64,000 nucleotides of DNA from Hyphomicrobiales bacterium (lineage in GTDB: Bacteria; Pseudomonadota; Alphaproteobacteria; Rhizobiales; Rhizobiaceae). Both the position numbers and the translations under genes were made by a program. Positions 53,776 to 63,606 of this stretch are shown one piece after another. Within the stretch, counting starts at the first letter, position 1. Every line of letters begins with the position of its first letter. The notes beneath the pieces are model-generated. The model worked only from the letters and a program-made list of their open reading frames with translations. It ran no database searches and had not been told where the DNA came from. The stretch is taken from assembly GCA_900472675.1 (NCBI GenBank), contig UCJA01000015.1, positions 186,001 to 250,000 of the forward strand, given 5' to 3'.

Positions 53776-53832
53776 ATATCAAGATCCCGCACTGAGAATG
53801 GCGGCTGATGCCGCCAATCCGCTCGCCTGCGA

Positions 53833-54165
53833 TCAGTTGCTGTTCGCGGGGTTGGCGCCCGAAGTAGACGGCACCGGCTCGGCGGTTGGATTTGCGGCTG
53901 GCGCGAAGGTCGGATTGACAGGCGTGTTGTCGCCGGCTGGCGGCGTCGCTGTCTGCTCGGCCGGCGGTGCAGTCGATTCACCCCACCATTCGGCACCGCC
54001 CCAGGCGATGGCCGCCAGAACGAGGCCTGCGATCAGAACCATCAGAACAGGCCGGCCCGTGTTGCCTTGACGAGCCTCGGTTCCGGTAATCGGCTGCTCG
54101 GCGGCAGCGCCCGGACGGCTGGTGCCGCGGGTTGACGTCTGGTCCGGATCGCGTGGGGTGTTCAT
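53833..54165 (-). CDS. small single-pass membrane protein with Pro/Ala/Thr-rich tail
   Basis: 110 residues. A polar 40-residue N-terminus, one transmembrane helix (PVLMVLIAGLVLAAIAWGG), then a low-complexity Pro/Ala/Thr/Asn tail. The build matches the protein at 17199-17492 (polar head, helix, proline-rich tail), although the sequences share little beyond composition. GAGGAGCG precedes the ATG. Function unknown. Confidence 0.7.
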   Translation of the reverse strand: MNTPRDPDQTSTRGTSRPGAAAEQPITGTEARQGNTGRPVLMVLIAGLVLAAIAWGGAEWWGESTAPPAEQTATPPAGDNTPVNPTFAPAANPTAEPVPSTSGANPANSN

Positions 54166-54260
54166 GATGTCGCTCCTCGTGCGCCGGATCAGCCGGCTGT
54201 TGCACGAGGAACGGGTGGTGCGGACGAATGTTCCCTGGGTCAGGGCAAGCCGCAGAGCGG

Positions 54261-55211
54261 TCAGTAGCCGGACTTGCGGTCCACCACATGCTGGAGCGGT
54301 TCGCCGGCCTCGTGCCGCTCCATCTGGACTTCGGCATTGCGGAACAGTGCCTTGACGTCGGATGCCGATGCCGCATGGGGCGTGATCAGCACAGTGTCCA
54401 TCACCCAGAGCGGGCTTGCCGTATCCAGCGGCTCCGTCTCGAACACGTCCAGCGAGGCGCCGGCCAAAGTGCCGGAGTTGAGCGCTGTCGCCAGATCCGT
54501 CTCCACCTGGCTGCCGCCACGGCCGGCATTGATAAACACTGGGCCGCTCGTCGGGCCGGTCCGGTGAAGCTTGTTAAACAGGGAGGCATTGAAGATGCCG
54601 CGCGTCTGCGGGGTTAGCGGCAGGAGACCGACGAGAATGTCCGTCCGCTCCAGAAACGCATCCAGGCCATCGGCATCGAAGGTTTCGATGCCCTCCAGCG
54701 ACTTGCGGCTGCGCGACCAGCCGATCACCGAAAAGCCCATCATCTTCAGCTTGTGCGCCGCATCCTGGCCGAGCACACCGAGGCCCATGATACCGACCGT
54801 GACCTCGCTTGCCTGCGGCTGCGGCCGCTCGTGCCACTGGCGTGCGCGCTGCTGTTTCAGGTAGGCCGGAACCTGCCGGAGATGTACGAGGCACTGCAGC
54901 ACGACCCATTCGCTCATGCGGGTCGTCAGTGTGTGGTCGACAAAGCGGACGATGGGGGTGTCCGGCAGTCCCGGCACGCCCAGAATGCTGTCCACGCCGG
55001 CGCCGCCCGAAAACAGGACTTCGAGCTTGGGGGCACGGACGAAGAGGTCGGGATCCGGCTTCCAGAGCACGGCATAGCGTGCCGAGCTAAGATCTGCGGA
55101 TTTGTCCGAAGCATGCAGGACCTGGCGTCCTGCAAAGGCTTGCTTCAACGCCTCCTCGACGTCATGGCGCCCGAACTTCAGGTCGATGACAACTGCACCC
55201 TTATCCAACAC
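54261..55211 (-). CDS. 2-hydroxyacid dehydrogenase, glyoxylate/hydroxypyruvate reductase A type
   Basis: 316 residues from a GTG start preceded by GAGGAA. NAD(P) motif GIMGLGVLGQDAAHKL, substrate Arg in FINAGRGG, Glu in DVFETEPLD and catalytic His in LITPHAASAS are visible, as in GhrA. It reduces glyoxylate or hydroxypyruvate with NADPH. It follows yejF by 17 bases, so it is probably the last gene of the yej operon. Confidence 0.9.
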   Translation of the reverse strand: MLDKGAVVIDLKFGRHDVEEALKQAFAGRQVLHASDKSADLSSARYAVLWKPDPDLFVRAPKLEVLFSGGAGVDSILGVPGLPDTPIVRFVDHTLTTRMSEWVVLQCLVHLRQVPAYLKQQRARQWHERPQPQASEVTVGIMGLGVLGQDAAHKLKMMGFSVIGWSRSRKSLEGIETFDADGLDAFLERTDILVGLLPLTPQTRGIFNASLFNKLHRTGPTSGPVFINAGRGGSQVETDLATALNSGTLAGASLDVFETEPLDTASPLWVMDTVLITPHAASASDVKALFRNAEVQMERHEAGEPLQHVVDRKSGY

Positions 55212-55228
55212 GGCTGTTCCTCACTTGG

Positions 55229-56857
55229 TCATTGCTCGACACCGCCATGCGCGACAGCTTCCAGGTTGAAAGCCGCTGCCGTGAGGGCGCGGGTATATTC
55301 GTGTTTCGGGGCCTGGAAGATCTGCTCCGCAGGGCCCTCCTCCACCACCTTGCCCAGCCGCATCACGATGACATGGTTGGCCAGCGCCTTTACCACCCGC
55401 AGGTCATGGCTGATGAAGAGGTAGGCGAGGTCGTGCTTCTTTTGCAGATCGCGCAGCAGATCCACCACCTGCGCCTGAACGGTCATATCCAGCGCCGAAG
55501 TCGGCTCGTCGAGCATGACGAAGCGCGGCTTCAGCACCATGGCGCGGGCAATTGCGATCCGCTGCCGCTGGCCTCCGGAGAATTCGTGCGGATAACGCCA
55601 GCGGGTGGCGGGATCGAGCCCGACTTCGTTCAGCGACCAGGCGACCCGCTCGTCCCGCTCGTCAGCGGAAAGCGCCCGTTCGTGGACCTTCAGACCCTCG
55701 GCAATGATATCACCCACCGACATGCGTGGGCTGAGCGACCCATAGGGATCCTGAAACACGACCTGGAGCCGGTCGCGCAGAGGCCGCATCTGTCCGGAGG
55801 TGTAACCATCGATCTGGTTGCCGATGAAGGCAATCCTGCCTTTCGAGCTGATGAGACGCGCCAGCGCCAGGCCGAGCGTGGTCTTGCCGGAACCGGATTC
55901 GCCGACGACGCCGAGCGTCTGGCCTGCCCGCAGGGTGAGGTCGACGCCATCGACCGCCTTCACATGGTCCACCACCCGGCGCATGAAGCCGGCCTTGATG
56001 GGGAACCAGACGCGGATATCGCGGCCTTCCATGACGACGGGGCCATCCGGATTGGGTGGAGGGGGCTCACCCCGCGGCTCGGATGCCAGCAGATGCTGGG
56101 TGTAGGCATGCTGCGGGTTCGTAAAGACGTCCTCGACCGTGCCGGTCTCGACGATCTTGCCCTTAGTCATGACGCAGACGCGGTCGGCGAACTTGCGCAC
56201 GATGCCGAGATCATGAGTGATGAACAGCATGGACATGCCATGGGCGCCCTTGAGATCCTTCAACAGCTCCAGGATCTGCGCCTGGACGGTCACGTCGAGG
56301 GCGGTCGTTGGCTCGTCGGCGATCAGCAGCTTGGGACGGTTGGCGAGCGCCATGGCGATCATGACGCGCTGGCGCTGGCCGCCCGAGAGCTCATGCGGAT
56401 AGGCCGTCAGCCGCTTTTCTGGATCGCGGATACCGACCTGGTTGAGCAGTTCCAGTGTCCGGGTTCGCAGGGCCTGGCCGCTCAAGCCCTTGTGGAGCTG
56501 CAGGATCTCGCCGATCTGCCTGTCCACCGGGTGCAGCGGATTGAGCGAGGTCATCGGCTCCTGGAAGATCATGGTGATATCGTTGCCGCGCACGTGGCGC
56601 AGGTCCGGCTCGCTTGCCTTGAGGAGATCATTACCCTCGAACAGGATTTCCCCGGACGGATGGCTTGCCGAGGGATAGGGCAGGAGCTTCAGGATGGAAT
56701 TGGCGGTGACCGACTTGCCGGAGCCGGATTCGCCCACAAGCGCCATGACCTCGCCCGGCAGGATGTCGAAGGAGACACGGTCGACGGCAAGGCTGGTATT
56801 GCCGCCCTGGTGGAAGGCAACGGACAGATCACGGATGGACAGCAGCGGGGCCGTCAT
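55229..56857 (-). CDS. yejF: peptide ABC transporter ATP-binding protein YejF (two ABC domains)
   Basis: 542 residues. Two complete ATPase domains in tandem: Walker [11 protein letters not shown] and GESGSGKTT, signatures LSGGQRQRV and FSGGQRQRI, Walker [13 protein letters not shown] and [12 protein letters not shown]. YejABEF takes up peptides including microcin C-like compounds in other bacteria. The ATG overlaps the stop of the PIN toxin gene by 4 bases (ATGA), so its translation is coupled to that gene. Confidence 0.94.
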   Translation of the reverse strand: MTAPLLSIRDLSVAFHQGGNTSLAVDRVSFDILPGEVMALVGESGSGKSVTANSILKLLPYPSASHPSGEILFEGNDLLKASEPDLRHVRGNDITMIFQEPMTSLNPLHPVDRQIGEILQLHKGLSGQALRTRTLELLNQVGIRDPEKRLTAYPHELSGGQRQRVMIAMALANRPKLLIADEPTTALDVTVQAQILELLKDLKGAHGMSMLFITHDLGIVRKFADRVCVMTKGKIVETGTVEDVFTNPQHAYTQHLLASEPRGEPPPPNPDGPVVMEGRDIRVWFPIKAGFMRRVVDHVKAVDGVDLTLRAGQTLGVVGESGSGKTTLGLALARLISSKGRIAFIGNQIDGYTSGQMRPLRDRLQVVFQDPYGSLSPRMSVGDIIAEGLKVHERALSADERDERVAWSLNEVGLDPATRWRYPHEFSGGQRQRIAIARAMVLKPRFVMLDEPTSALDMTVQAQVVDLLRDLQKKHDLAYLFISHDLRVVKALANHVIVMRLGKVVEEGPAEQIFQAPKHEYTRALTAAAFNLEAVAHGGVEQ

Positions 56858-57327
56858 TGGCTGAGACTTTCGATGAGGGACGACAGGGTCGGTTCGTCGG
56901 GCCGGAGAACAATCAGAGACATGGCATCAACGGGTGGCGAACCTATCCCCTTGTCGGCCGATAATATGTATGTGCAGCCTGACTGTATGGCCGTGGCGAC
57001 ATGAACTGCGTCCGGCAGCTTTCGGGACGGTGTCTGCGCTCTGAGCTCTGCGGCCTTTATGAGGATGTCACGCGTGGCTGGGCGGACATCAAGTCGGCTG
57101 TTGGATACCAGCAGTCCGGAATAGAGATTGACCAGCGTATAATTACTTGTTCGCATGGGCAGAACGAGAAGTTCGGCCAAGGTCAGTTCGCTTGTTACCA
57201 GCTTCTGCGGCAGCGCGACTGCTACCTCGGAAAGCAACCGTGCAGCTTTATCGGCCAGATTGCCCGTAGTTTCGAACGCGGCAATAAAGACGTTGGCGTC
57301 AATGTAAATACGACCAATGCCTTCCAT
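56854..57327 (-). CDS. PIN-domain toxin (VapC-like)
   Basis: 157 residues. The four acidic positions of active PIN ribonucleases are present: Asp in IYIDANVFIAAFE, Glu in TLAELLVL, Asp in LPDAVHVATA and Asp in LSADKGI. The ATG overlaps the antitoxin stop by one base (TGATG); a TTG at 57330 is also possible. VapC proteins cut tRNA or rRNA and are blocked by a partner encoded in the same pair. The gene is nested between yejE and yejF. Confidence 0.88.
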   Translation of the reverse strand: MEGIGRIYIDANVFIAAFETTGNLADKAARLLSEVAVALPQKLVTSELTLAELLVLPMRTSNYTLVNLYSGLLVSNSRLDVRPATRDILIKAAELRAQTPSRKLPDAVHVATAIQSGCTYILSADKGIGSPPVDAMSLIVLRPDEPTLSSLIESLSQ

Positions 57328-57605
57328 CAATCATCCCACTCGTCGCGCAGTTTACGTATCCTGGCAACGGCTTCTTCCATCGAGACGGACGGGCGGCCAT
57401 CGGCTAGTAGCTTACGCCGAAGTTCCATGATGTCCTCGGGCTTGATGGGCTTGGCGGACATGGCAACGTCGAACAATGAGCGGCTATCGGGTGCGAGGGT
57501 TTCAACTTCCACGACAACCCGCACAGTCGCATTCTGATCCAGTCCCTCCCGGAGATCCTCGGGAAGATTGGCTGCCGGGTAATGCTCCCTGATGATCCTG
57601 TTCAT
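57327..57605 (-). CDS. antitoxin partner of the PIN toxin
   Basis: 92 residues, the first gene of the pair. It is acidic and carries EHYPAANLPEDLREGL and a strand-rich segment VRVVVEVETL, then a charged C-terminal helix (EEAVARIRKLRDEWDD) that would clamp the toxin. The DNA-binding fold is not clear, but the order, overlap and size are those of type II antitoxins. It starts 61 bases after the yejE stop. Confidence 0.8.
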   Translation of the reverse strand: MNRIIREHYPAANLPEDLREGLDQNATVRVVVEVETLAPDSRSLFDVAMSAKPIKPEDIMELRRKLLADGRPSVSMEEAVARIRKLRDEWDD

Positions 57606-57666
57606 GATGCAGCTTCCTGACGCGTTTCTCTCACTCTAGCGCACTTCCTCGCCATGACGAACCGCT

Positions 57667-58827
57667 TCACCCGAAGGTCTTTCTGGGGTCGAAGGCATCG
57701 CGCACCGCCTCGCCGATGAAGATCAGCAACGAAAGCATGATCGACATGGTGAAGAAGGCGGTGAAGCCGAGCCAGGGCGCCTGCAGGTTGTTCTTGCCCT
57801 GCTGGATCATCTCGCCCAGCGAGGGCGAGCCGGGTGGCATGCCGAAGCCCAGGAAGTCGAGCGAGGTGAGCGTCGCGATCGATCCGGACAGGATGAAGGG
57901 CAGGAAGGTGAGCGTTGCCACCATGGCGTTCGGCAAAAGGTGCCGGGACATGATGGTGAGGCTGCCGACGCCGAGCGCACGGGCGGCGCGGACATATTCG
58001 AAATTTCGGGCGCGCAGGAATTCGGCGCGCACGACGCCGACCAGGCTGACCCAGGAAAAGAGAAGCAGGATGCCGAGCAGGATGAAGAAGCCCGGCGGCA
58101 GGATGGAGGCGATGATCAGCAGGATATAGAGGACCGGCATGGCCGACCAGATCTCGATGAACCGCTGCATCAGCAGATCCGTCCAGCCGCCGAAATAGCC
58201 CTGTAGGGCGCCTGCGCCAATGCCGATGATGGCCGAGCAGATCGTCAACGCCAGGCCGAACAGAACCGACAGGCGAAAGCCGTAGATCATGCGGGCCATG
58301 ACGTCTCGCGCCTGGTCGTCCGTGCCGAGCCAGTTGAGGTTGCCAAGCCTGCAGTTGGGATCCTCGCCCTTCAGCGCATAGCCGGCGCAGCGCTCCTCCC
58401 GGTCCATCAGCCAGAAGGGCTGGGTCGGGGCGGAATGAGGAATGTTGGAGTTGACCGTCTGGTAGGAATAGCGGATGGGCGGCCAGAGCATCCAGCCGTT
58501 CGCCTCGATCTCCTGGCTGATAAAGTCGGAGCGGTAATCCGTGGTCGCCAGGAAGCCGCCGAACTTGTCTTCCGGATAATCGACGAGGACGGGATACAGG
58601 ATCTCGCCCTTGTAGGAGGCGACGATCGGCCGGTCGTTGGCGATCAGTTCGGCAAACAGGCTCAAGACGAAGAGTACCATGAACAGCCAGAAGGACCAGT
58701 AGCCGCGCTTGTTGGCACGGAAATTGGCCAGTCGCCGGCGGTTCGTCGGCGTGATCCATGGGCGCTTCTGGGGTGGCGCCTTGGCAAGCGGTGCTTCGGC
58801 GGCGGGCGTTGCTGTGGATGCCTGCAT
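57667..58827 (-). CDS. yejE: peptide ABC transporter permease YejE
   Basis: 386 residues. A long N-terminal periplasmic insertion (KGEILYPVLVDYPEDKFGGFL; LNWLGTDDQARDVMARMIYG) precedes the binding-protein-dependent permease domain with the EAA-like loop EYVRAARALGVGSLTIMSRHLLPN. This long insertion distinguishes YejE from DppC. Its ATG overlaps the yejB stop by one base. The toxin-antitoxin pair follows where yejF would normally begin. Confidence 0.94.
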   Translation of the reverse strand: MQASTATPAAEAPLAKAPPQKRPWITPTNRRRLANFRANKRGYWSFWLFMVLFVLSLFAELIANDRPIVASYKGEILYPVLVDYPEDKFGGFLATTDYRSDFISQEIEANGWMLWPPIRYSYQTVNSNIPHSAPTQPFWLMDREERCAGYALKGEDPNCRLGNLNWLGTDDQARDVMARMIYGFRLSVLFGLALTICSAIIGIGAGALQGYFGGWTDLLMQRFIEIWSAMPVLYILLIIASILPPGFFILLGILLLFSWVSLVGVVRAEFLRARNFEYVRAARALGVGSLTIMSRHLLPNAMVATLTFLPFILSGSIATLTSLDFLGFGMPPGSPSLGEMIQQGKNNLQAPWLGFTAFFTMSIMLSLLIFIGEAVRDAFDPRKTFG

Positions 58828-59903
58828 CAGACATCCCTCCGCTCGAAGTCGATGCGCGGGTCGATCCAGGTGTAGATGAGGTCAGACACCAGGTTCACGA
58901 CCAGACCGAGCAGCGAAAAGATGAAGAGCGTACCGAAGACGATCGGATAGTCCCGATTGATGATCGCGAGATAGCCGAGGCGGCCAAGCCCATCCAGCGA
59001 GAAGATGTTTTCGATCAGCAGCGAGCCAGTGAAGAAGGCGGAAATGAAGGCGCTCGGAAAGCCTGCGATGACGATCAGCATGGCGTTGCGGAAGACGTGG
59101 CCATAGAGCACCTGGCGCTCCGTCAGGCCCTTGGCGCGGGCCGTGGTGACATACTGCTTCTTGATCTCGTCGATGAAGGAATTCTTGGTGAGCAGCGTGG
59201 TGGTGGCGAAGGCCGACAGCGCCATGGCGATCAGCGGCAGGGTGAGGTGCCAGAAGTAGTCGATGATCTTCTGCCACCAGGACAGGTCGGCGAAATTATC
59301 CGACACCAGGCCGCGCAAGGGAAACCAGTTGAAGAAGGAGCCGCCGGCAAACAGCACGATCAGTAGGATGCCGAACAGAAAGCTCGGCACCGCATAGCCG
59401 ATGATGACGATCCCCGAGGTCCAGACGTCGAAGGTCGATCCGTCCGTGACCGCCTTGCGGATGCCGAGCGGAATGGAGATCAGGTAGGAGGCCAAGAGGA
59501 TCCAGACTCCCAGCGAGACCGAGACCGGCATCTTGTCGAGGATCAGGTCCAGCACGGGCGTGTTGCGGAAGAAGCTTTCGCCGAAGTCGAAGCGGATGTA
59601 GTTCCACATCATCTGCAGGAAGCGGGTGAGCGGCGGCTTGTCGAAGCCGAACTGCTTTTCCAGCTTCTTGATCATCTCCGGGTCCATGCCTTGGGCGCCG
59701 CGATAGCGGCTGTCATCGCCGCCCTGGTTGAGCATGTCAGCGCTGCCCGAAAGCCGGTCGCCACTGTCCTGCCCTTGGATCTGGGCGATCACCTGCTCGA
59801 CGGGACCGCCTGGGGCGAACTGCACGACCAGGAACGAGATCGCCATGATGCCGACGATGGTCGGTATCATCAGCAGGATGCGGCGCAGGATATAGACGCC
59901 CAT
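58827..59903 (-). CDS. yejB: peptide ABC transporter permease YejB
   Basis: 358 residues with an N-terminal helix ([20 protein letters not shown]), a periplasmic loop with [21 protein letters not shown], and a permease core with [24 protein letters not shown]. This is the DppB/YejB family. It forms the membrane channel with YejE. It follows yejA after 140 bases that contain no other gene. Confidence 0.94.
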   Translation of the reverse strand: MGVYILRRILLMIPTIVGIMAISFLVVQFAPGGPVEQVIAQIQGQDSGDRLSGSADMLNQGGDDSRYRGAQGMDPEMIKKLEKQFGFDKPPLTRFLQMMWNYIRFDFGESFFRNTPVLDLILDKMPVSVSLGVWILLASYLISIPLGIRKAVTDGSTFDVWTSGIVIIGYAVPSFLFGILLIVLFAGGSFFNWFPLRGLVSDNFADLSWWQKIIDYFWHLTLPLIAMALSAFATTTLLTKNSFIDEIKKQYVTTARAKGLTERQVLYGHVFRNAMLIVIAGFPSAFISAFFTGSLLIENIFSLDGLGRLGYLAIINRDYPIVFGTLFIFSLLGLVVNLVSDLIYTWIDPRIDFERRDV

Positions 59904-60043
59904 CAGTTAGTCCCGACGCTTGCGCCTGATTGCCGGCACGCGTTTTCCTGAGCGAGAACCAAGAGCCGTCTTCCCCGTGTCGTGCAAACTGTCATGCGAA
60001 TCATCGCGCCATTTGGACCAGTTGCCGGCCAAAGGCGCAAGCC

Positions 60044-61885
60044 TCACAGGGACGACTGCTTGGCCCACCAGATGTCGGGGAAGCCGATGCCGTATTCCGG
60101 CAGGGTTCCCGGGCGGTCGAACTTGTCCCAGTAGGCGATGCGCATGGCCATCATGTAGTACAGCGGCACCACATAGTGATGCGCAAGAAGGACACGATCA
60201 AGGGCGCGTGTGGCGGCAACAAGGCCTTCGCGGTCGGTTGCGAAGATCACCTTGTCGACGAGCGCATCGATGGCAGGATCGGCAATCCCGGCGTAGTTGC
60301 GGGTGCCTTCGGTTGTGGCGGCCTTGGAGCCCCAGTAGAACTGCTGCTCATTGCCGGGGTTGAGAGTCTGCGCCCAGACGACCCAGGTCATGTCGAAATC
60401 GAAGCTGCGCGTGCGGTTGGTGTACTGCGAGGGGTCCACGGTTCTCAGGCGCACCTCGATGCCGATCCGCTTCAGGGTCTGGACATAGGGCGACACGACG
60501 CGCTCGAGCTGCGGACTGCTCAGAAGGATCTCGAACGCAAAGGGGGCACCGGTCTTGGTGTTGACCATGGTGTTGCCCTTCAGGTCCCAGCCGGCAGCCT
60601 TCAGCAGCTGCACAGCCTGGCGCAGGTTGTCGCGCGCCTTTTGCGGGTCGCCTCCTACGGGATTGGCATAGGGCTTGGTGAACACATCGGCCGGAACCTG
60701 GTCCTTGAGGCTTTTCAGGAGGTCCAGCTCCTTGCCCTGCGGCAGGCCGGAAGACGCCAGTTCGGTGCCGAAGAAGAAGCTGTTGACGCGGGTGTACTGG
60801 CTGTACATCACCGTGCGGTTGATCTCCTCGAAGTCGAAGGCGAGGTTCAGCGCTTCCCTGACCCGTTCATCCTTGAAGAGATCACGACGGGTGTTGGGCA
60901 CGAGCGCCTGCATGATGCCGGTGGCCCGGAAGGGATTGGGAAGCTCCTCCCGCTTGACCTGCCCATTGCGGGCGGCGGGGAAATCGTAGCGCGTCGCCCA
61001 GCGGGTGGCCTGGGTTTCCTGCCAGAAATCCACATTGCCGCCACGGAAGGCTTCGAACTCCACGTCCCGGTCGGCAAAGAAGGTGTAGTTGATCGTGCGG
61101 AAGTTGTTGTGGCCGCGGCTGACCGGAATATCCTTGGCCCAGTAATCGTCACGCAGCTCGTAGCGCAGGGTCGATCCGGCGGCGAGACCGGCGATCTTGT
61201 AGGGGCCGGAGCCCAGGACCGGCTCCAGCGTGGTCCTTGAGATATCCCGCTGCTGGCCCTTGGCGTCCTTGCCTTCCCACCAGTGCTTCGGAACGATCAC
61301 AAGCTGGCCGACGATCGAGGGAAGCTCGCGGTTGTTTTTTTCGTCGAAGCGGAAGGTGACGTCGCGCTCGCCGGTCTTTTCGGCGGAGGACACCCGCCGG
61401 TAGTAGCCGGCCAGTTGCGGATTGAGCTCCTTGGCCTTGTCGAAGCTGAAGACTACGTCCTCCGGCGTGACAGGCTGGCCATCGGCCCATTTCGCCTCGG
61501 GGCGCAGTCGGAAGGTGGCGGAGGAGACATCCTGCGGATAGCTGACGCCAAGCGCCAGCAAGCCATAGGAGGTCGAGACCTCGTCCTCGCTCGGCTTCAG
61601 CAGGGTATCGAACACCATGGTAAGGCCGGCAGCCGGCGTGCCGCGCAGGGTGAGGATCGGATTGAAGCTGTCGTAGGTCCCTTCGGTCGAGAGGTTAAGG
61701 GTCCCGCCCTTTGGGGCGTCCGGATTGACATAAGGAAAGTTGGGAAAATCCGTGGGCAGCTTGGGTTCGCCCATCAGGGACACGCCGTGATGCCACTGCG
61801 GCTCCTCTGCCGCAGCACCGCTGACCCCGATTGCCACTGCCACGAGGGCGGCGGCAAGGCCGCGCTTCATCCAAGCCAAGTCCAT
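60044..61885 (-). CDS. yejA: peptide ABC transporter substrate-binding protein YejA
   Basis: 613 residues from ATG 61885, which places the signal peptide (LAAALVAVAIGVSGAAAEE) at the N-terminus; longer in-frame extension upstream is not used. It has the SBP_bac_5 pattern: GGTLNLSTEGTYDSFNPI, RPEAKWADGQPVTPEDVVFSF and PNTRRDLFKDERVREALNLAFDF. It delivers peptides to YejBEF. It is the first gene of the operon and divergent from mepA. Confidence 0.93.
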   Translation of the reverse strand: MDLAWMKRGLAAALVAVAIGVSGAAAEEPQWHHGVSLMGEPKLPTDFPNFPYVNPDAPKGGTLNLSTEGTYDSFNPILTLRGTPAAGLTMVFDTLLKPSEDEVSTSYGLLALGVSYPQDVSSATFRLRPEAKWADGQPVTPEDVVFSFDKAKELNPQLAGYYRRVSSAEKTGERDVTFRFDEKNNRELPSIVGQLVIVPKHWWEGKDAKGQQRDISRTTLEPVLGSGPYKIAGLAAGSTLRYELRDDYWAKDIPVSRGHNNFRTINYTFFADRDVEFEAFRGGNVDFWQETQATRWATRYDFPAARNGQVKREELPNPFRATGIMQALVPNTRRDLFKDERVREALNLAFDFEEINRTVMYSQYTRVNSFFFGTELASSGLPQGKELDLLKSLKDQVPADVFTKPYANPVGGDPQKARDNLRQAVQLLKAAGWDLKGNTMVNTKTGAPFAFEILLSSPQLERVVSPYVQTLKRIGIEVRLRTVDPSQYTNRTRSFDFDMTWVVWAQTLNPGNEQQFYWGSKAATTEGTRNYAGIADPAIDALVDKVIFATDREGLVAATRALDRVLLAHHYVVPLYYMMAMRIAYWDKFDRPGTLPEYGIGFPDIWWAKQSSL

Positions 61886-62027
61886 GCGAGATCCCTGTCT
61901 GTTTTCTTGTTGCAAGCATAGGGCAAAAGGCGACGAAAAACAGGAGCTGCGCCTCATAACCGTCTTATCTGCGCAACATATCTTCGATTCACGCGTCCTG
62001 CATTTCGCATTACACTGCAGGCAAACG

Positions 62028-63095
62028 ATGATTTGGCGGACCGGCATGACAGCGACTTCAGGAACACTCTTCAGACTGGCGGCAGCCAGCGTGGTATTCG
62101 GCATCCTTGCCGGTACCGTCCAGGCACAGGATGCGACGCCAGCAAAGCAGCTGTTCGGGGCGGCCAAGCTTCCGACGCAATCGGAAGCGGTGCCGATCGG
62201 CTTTTACGCAAAGGGGTGCATGGCAGGTGCTGTCGCTCTTCCAACCGACGGACCGACCTGGCAGGCCATGCGGCTGTCACGCAACCGGCGCTGGGGCAAC
62301 CCGGCGATGATCAGTTTCCTCGAGCAGTTCTCCGGCGATGCCGCGAGACTCGGCTGGGGCTCCGGCATTCTGGTCGGCGACATTTCCCAGCCGCGCGGCG
62401 GCCCGATGATCACCGGCCACGCCTCGCACCAGATCGGGCTCGATGCCGATATCTGGTTCACGCCCAAGCCTGCCCAGCCGCTCACCGTGCAGCAGCGCGA
62501 AAGCATGCCGTTCACCTCCATGCTCGACAAGAGCAAGTTCCTGACGGTCGACCCCAAGCGCTGGGGGAGCACGAACGCCCGGCTGGTCATGCAGGCGGCC
62601 AGCTATCCGCAGGTGGAACGCGTGTTCGTGAACCCCGCCATAAAGAAGAAGCTTTGCGAGACCTGGAGCGGCAATCGCGACCTGCTGAGCAAGGTCCGGC
62701 CTGTCTATGGCCATGACGAGCATTTCCACGTACGCCTCTCCTGCCCGCCCGGGTCCAGCAGCTGCCAGAAGCAGGCAGACACGCCGAGCACCGACGACTG
62801 CAACAGCAAGGCGCTGGCCTGGTGGTTCACCAAGGAACCCTGGGCACCGCCACCCAAGCCGGACCCGAACAAGAAGCCGGTCAAGCCGCGCCAGGTGATG
62901 CTCTCCGACCTGCCGAAGGCCTGTGCTGCCGTGCTTTCCGCGCCCGCCCGCTCCGAGGCCGAAGCAACCTACGGCGGAGGTACCATGGCCTATTCCGAAC
63001 GGGCACCGGTCAATGCCGCTGCGCGCAGCGTGGATGCGGTCGTGCAGCCCCCGCCGGCCGACGTGCCGCTGCCGAGCGAAAGGCCCCGGAATTAG
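62028..63095 (+). CDS. mepA: penicillin-insensitive murein endopeptidase
   Basis: 355 residues with a signal peptide (LAAASVVFGILAGTVQAQD). The zinc ligands of the MepA/LAS fold are visible in HASHQIGLDADIW and HDEHFHVRL, and disulphide cysteines (GCMAG, LCETW, SCPPG) are typical. It cuts D-Ala-mDAP crosslinks in peptidoglycan. The start may be 62028 or 62046. The C-terminal extension is proline-rich. Divergent from yejA with a 142-base gap. Confidence 0.93.
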   Translation: MIWRTGMTATSGTLFRLAAASVVFGILAGTVQAQDATPAKQLFGAAKLPTQSEAVPIGFYAKGCMAGAVALPTDGPTWQAMRLSRNRRWGNPAMISFLEQFSGDAARLGWGSGILVGDISQPRGGPMITGHASHQIGLDADIWFTPKPAQPLTVQQRESMPFTSMLDKSKFLTVDPKRWGSTNARLVMQAASYPQVERVFVNPAIKKKLCETWSGNRDLLSKVRPVYGHDEHFHVRLSCPPGSSSCQKQADTPSTDDCNSKALAWWFTKEPWAPPPKPDPNKKPVKPRQVMLSDLPKACAAVLSAPARSEAEATYGGGTMAYSERAPVNAAARSVDAVVQPPPADVPLPSERPRN

Positions 63096-63212
63096 GACCA
63101 CACAAGACCGGGATCCGGCCGTCGCGGAGTTTCCGCGATCCCATCTTTCCAACCGGGCTGCGGCAGGCTAGAAGGCCTGCACATATCAACGGACGTCTGG
63201 CGAGGAACCTTC

Positions 63213-63587
63213 ATGTCTGCCCAACCCTGCATTGCGCTCATCGCGCATGACCAGAAAAAGGATGACATGGCGGACTTTGCGCGCCAGCACCAGCTGGCCC
63301 TGCAGCGCTTCCGCCTGGTGGCCACCGGTACGACCGGCGGCCGCGTGCAGGATGCCTGCCCGGGCCTCGAAGTTACCCGTCTGAAAAGCGGCCCGGTGGG
63401 CGGCGACCAGCAGATCGGCGCCATGATCGCGACAGGCGAGGTGGACATGCTGATCTTCTTCATCGATCCCTTGAGCGCCCTGCCGCACGACGTCGACGTC
63501 AAGGCCTTGACGCGGCTTGCCACAGTCTACGACATTCCCATGGCGCTGAACCGCGCTACCGCCGAGAAGTTTATCGACTTCCAATGA
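63213..63587 (+). CDS. mgsA: methylglyoxal synthase
   Basis: 124 residues. The family motifs are AHDQKKDDM near the N-terminus, TGTTGGRV for phosphate, [14 protein letters not shown] with the catalytic Asp, and PHDVDVKAL with the active-site His. It converts dihydroxyacetone phosphate to methylglyoxal, bypassing lower glycolysis. It precedes glucokinase by 19 bases in the same direction. Confidence 0.95.
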   Translation: MSAQPCIALIAHDQKKDDMADFARQHQLALQRFRLVATGTTGGRVQDACPGLEVTRLKSGPVGGDQQIGAMIATGEVDMLIFFIDPLSALPHDVDVKALTRLATVYDIPMALNRATAEKFIDFQ

Positions 63588-63606
63588 GGAAGGATTCCAT
63601 CCGCGC

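Noticed and set aside
57602-58834. 410-codon minus-strand frame overlapping yejE
   Set aside because: It is in another frame of the same strand. YejE (57667-58827) matches its family throughout, while this frame is Arg/Pro/His-rich without a domain.
61886-62167. Upstream extension of yejA to 62167
   Set aside because: It would place the signal peptide more than 90 residues inside the protein and would overlap the start of the divergent mepA gene.
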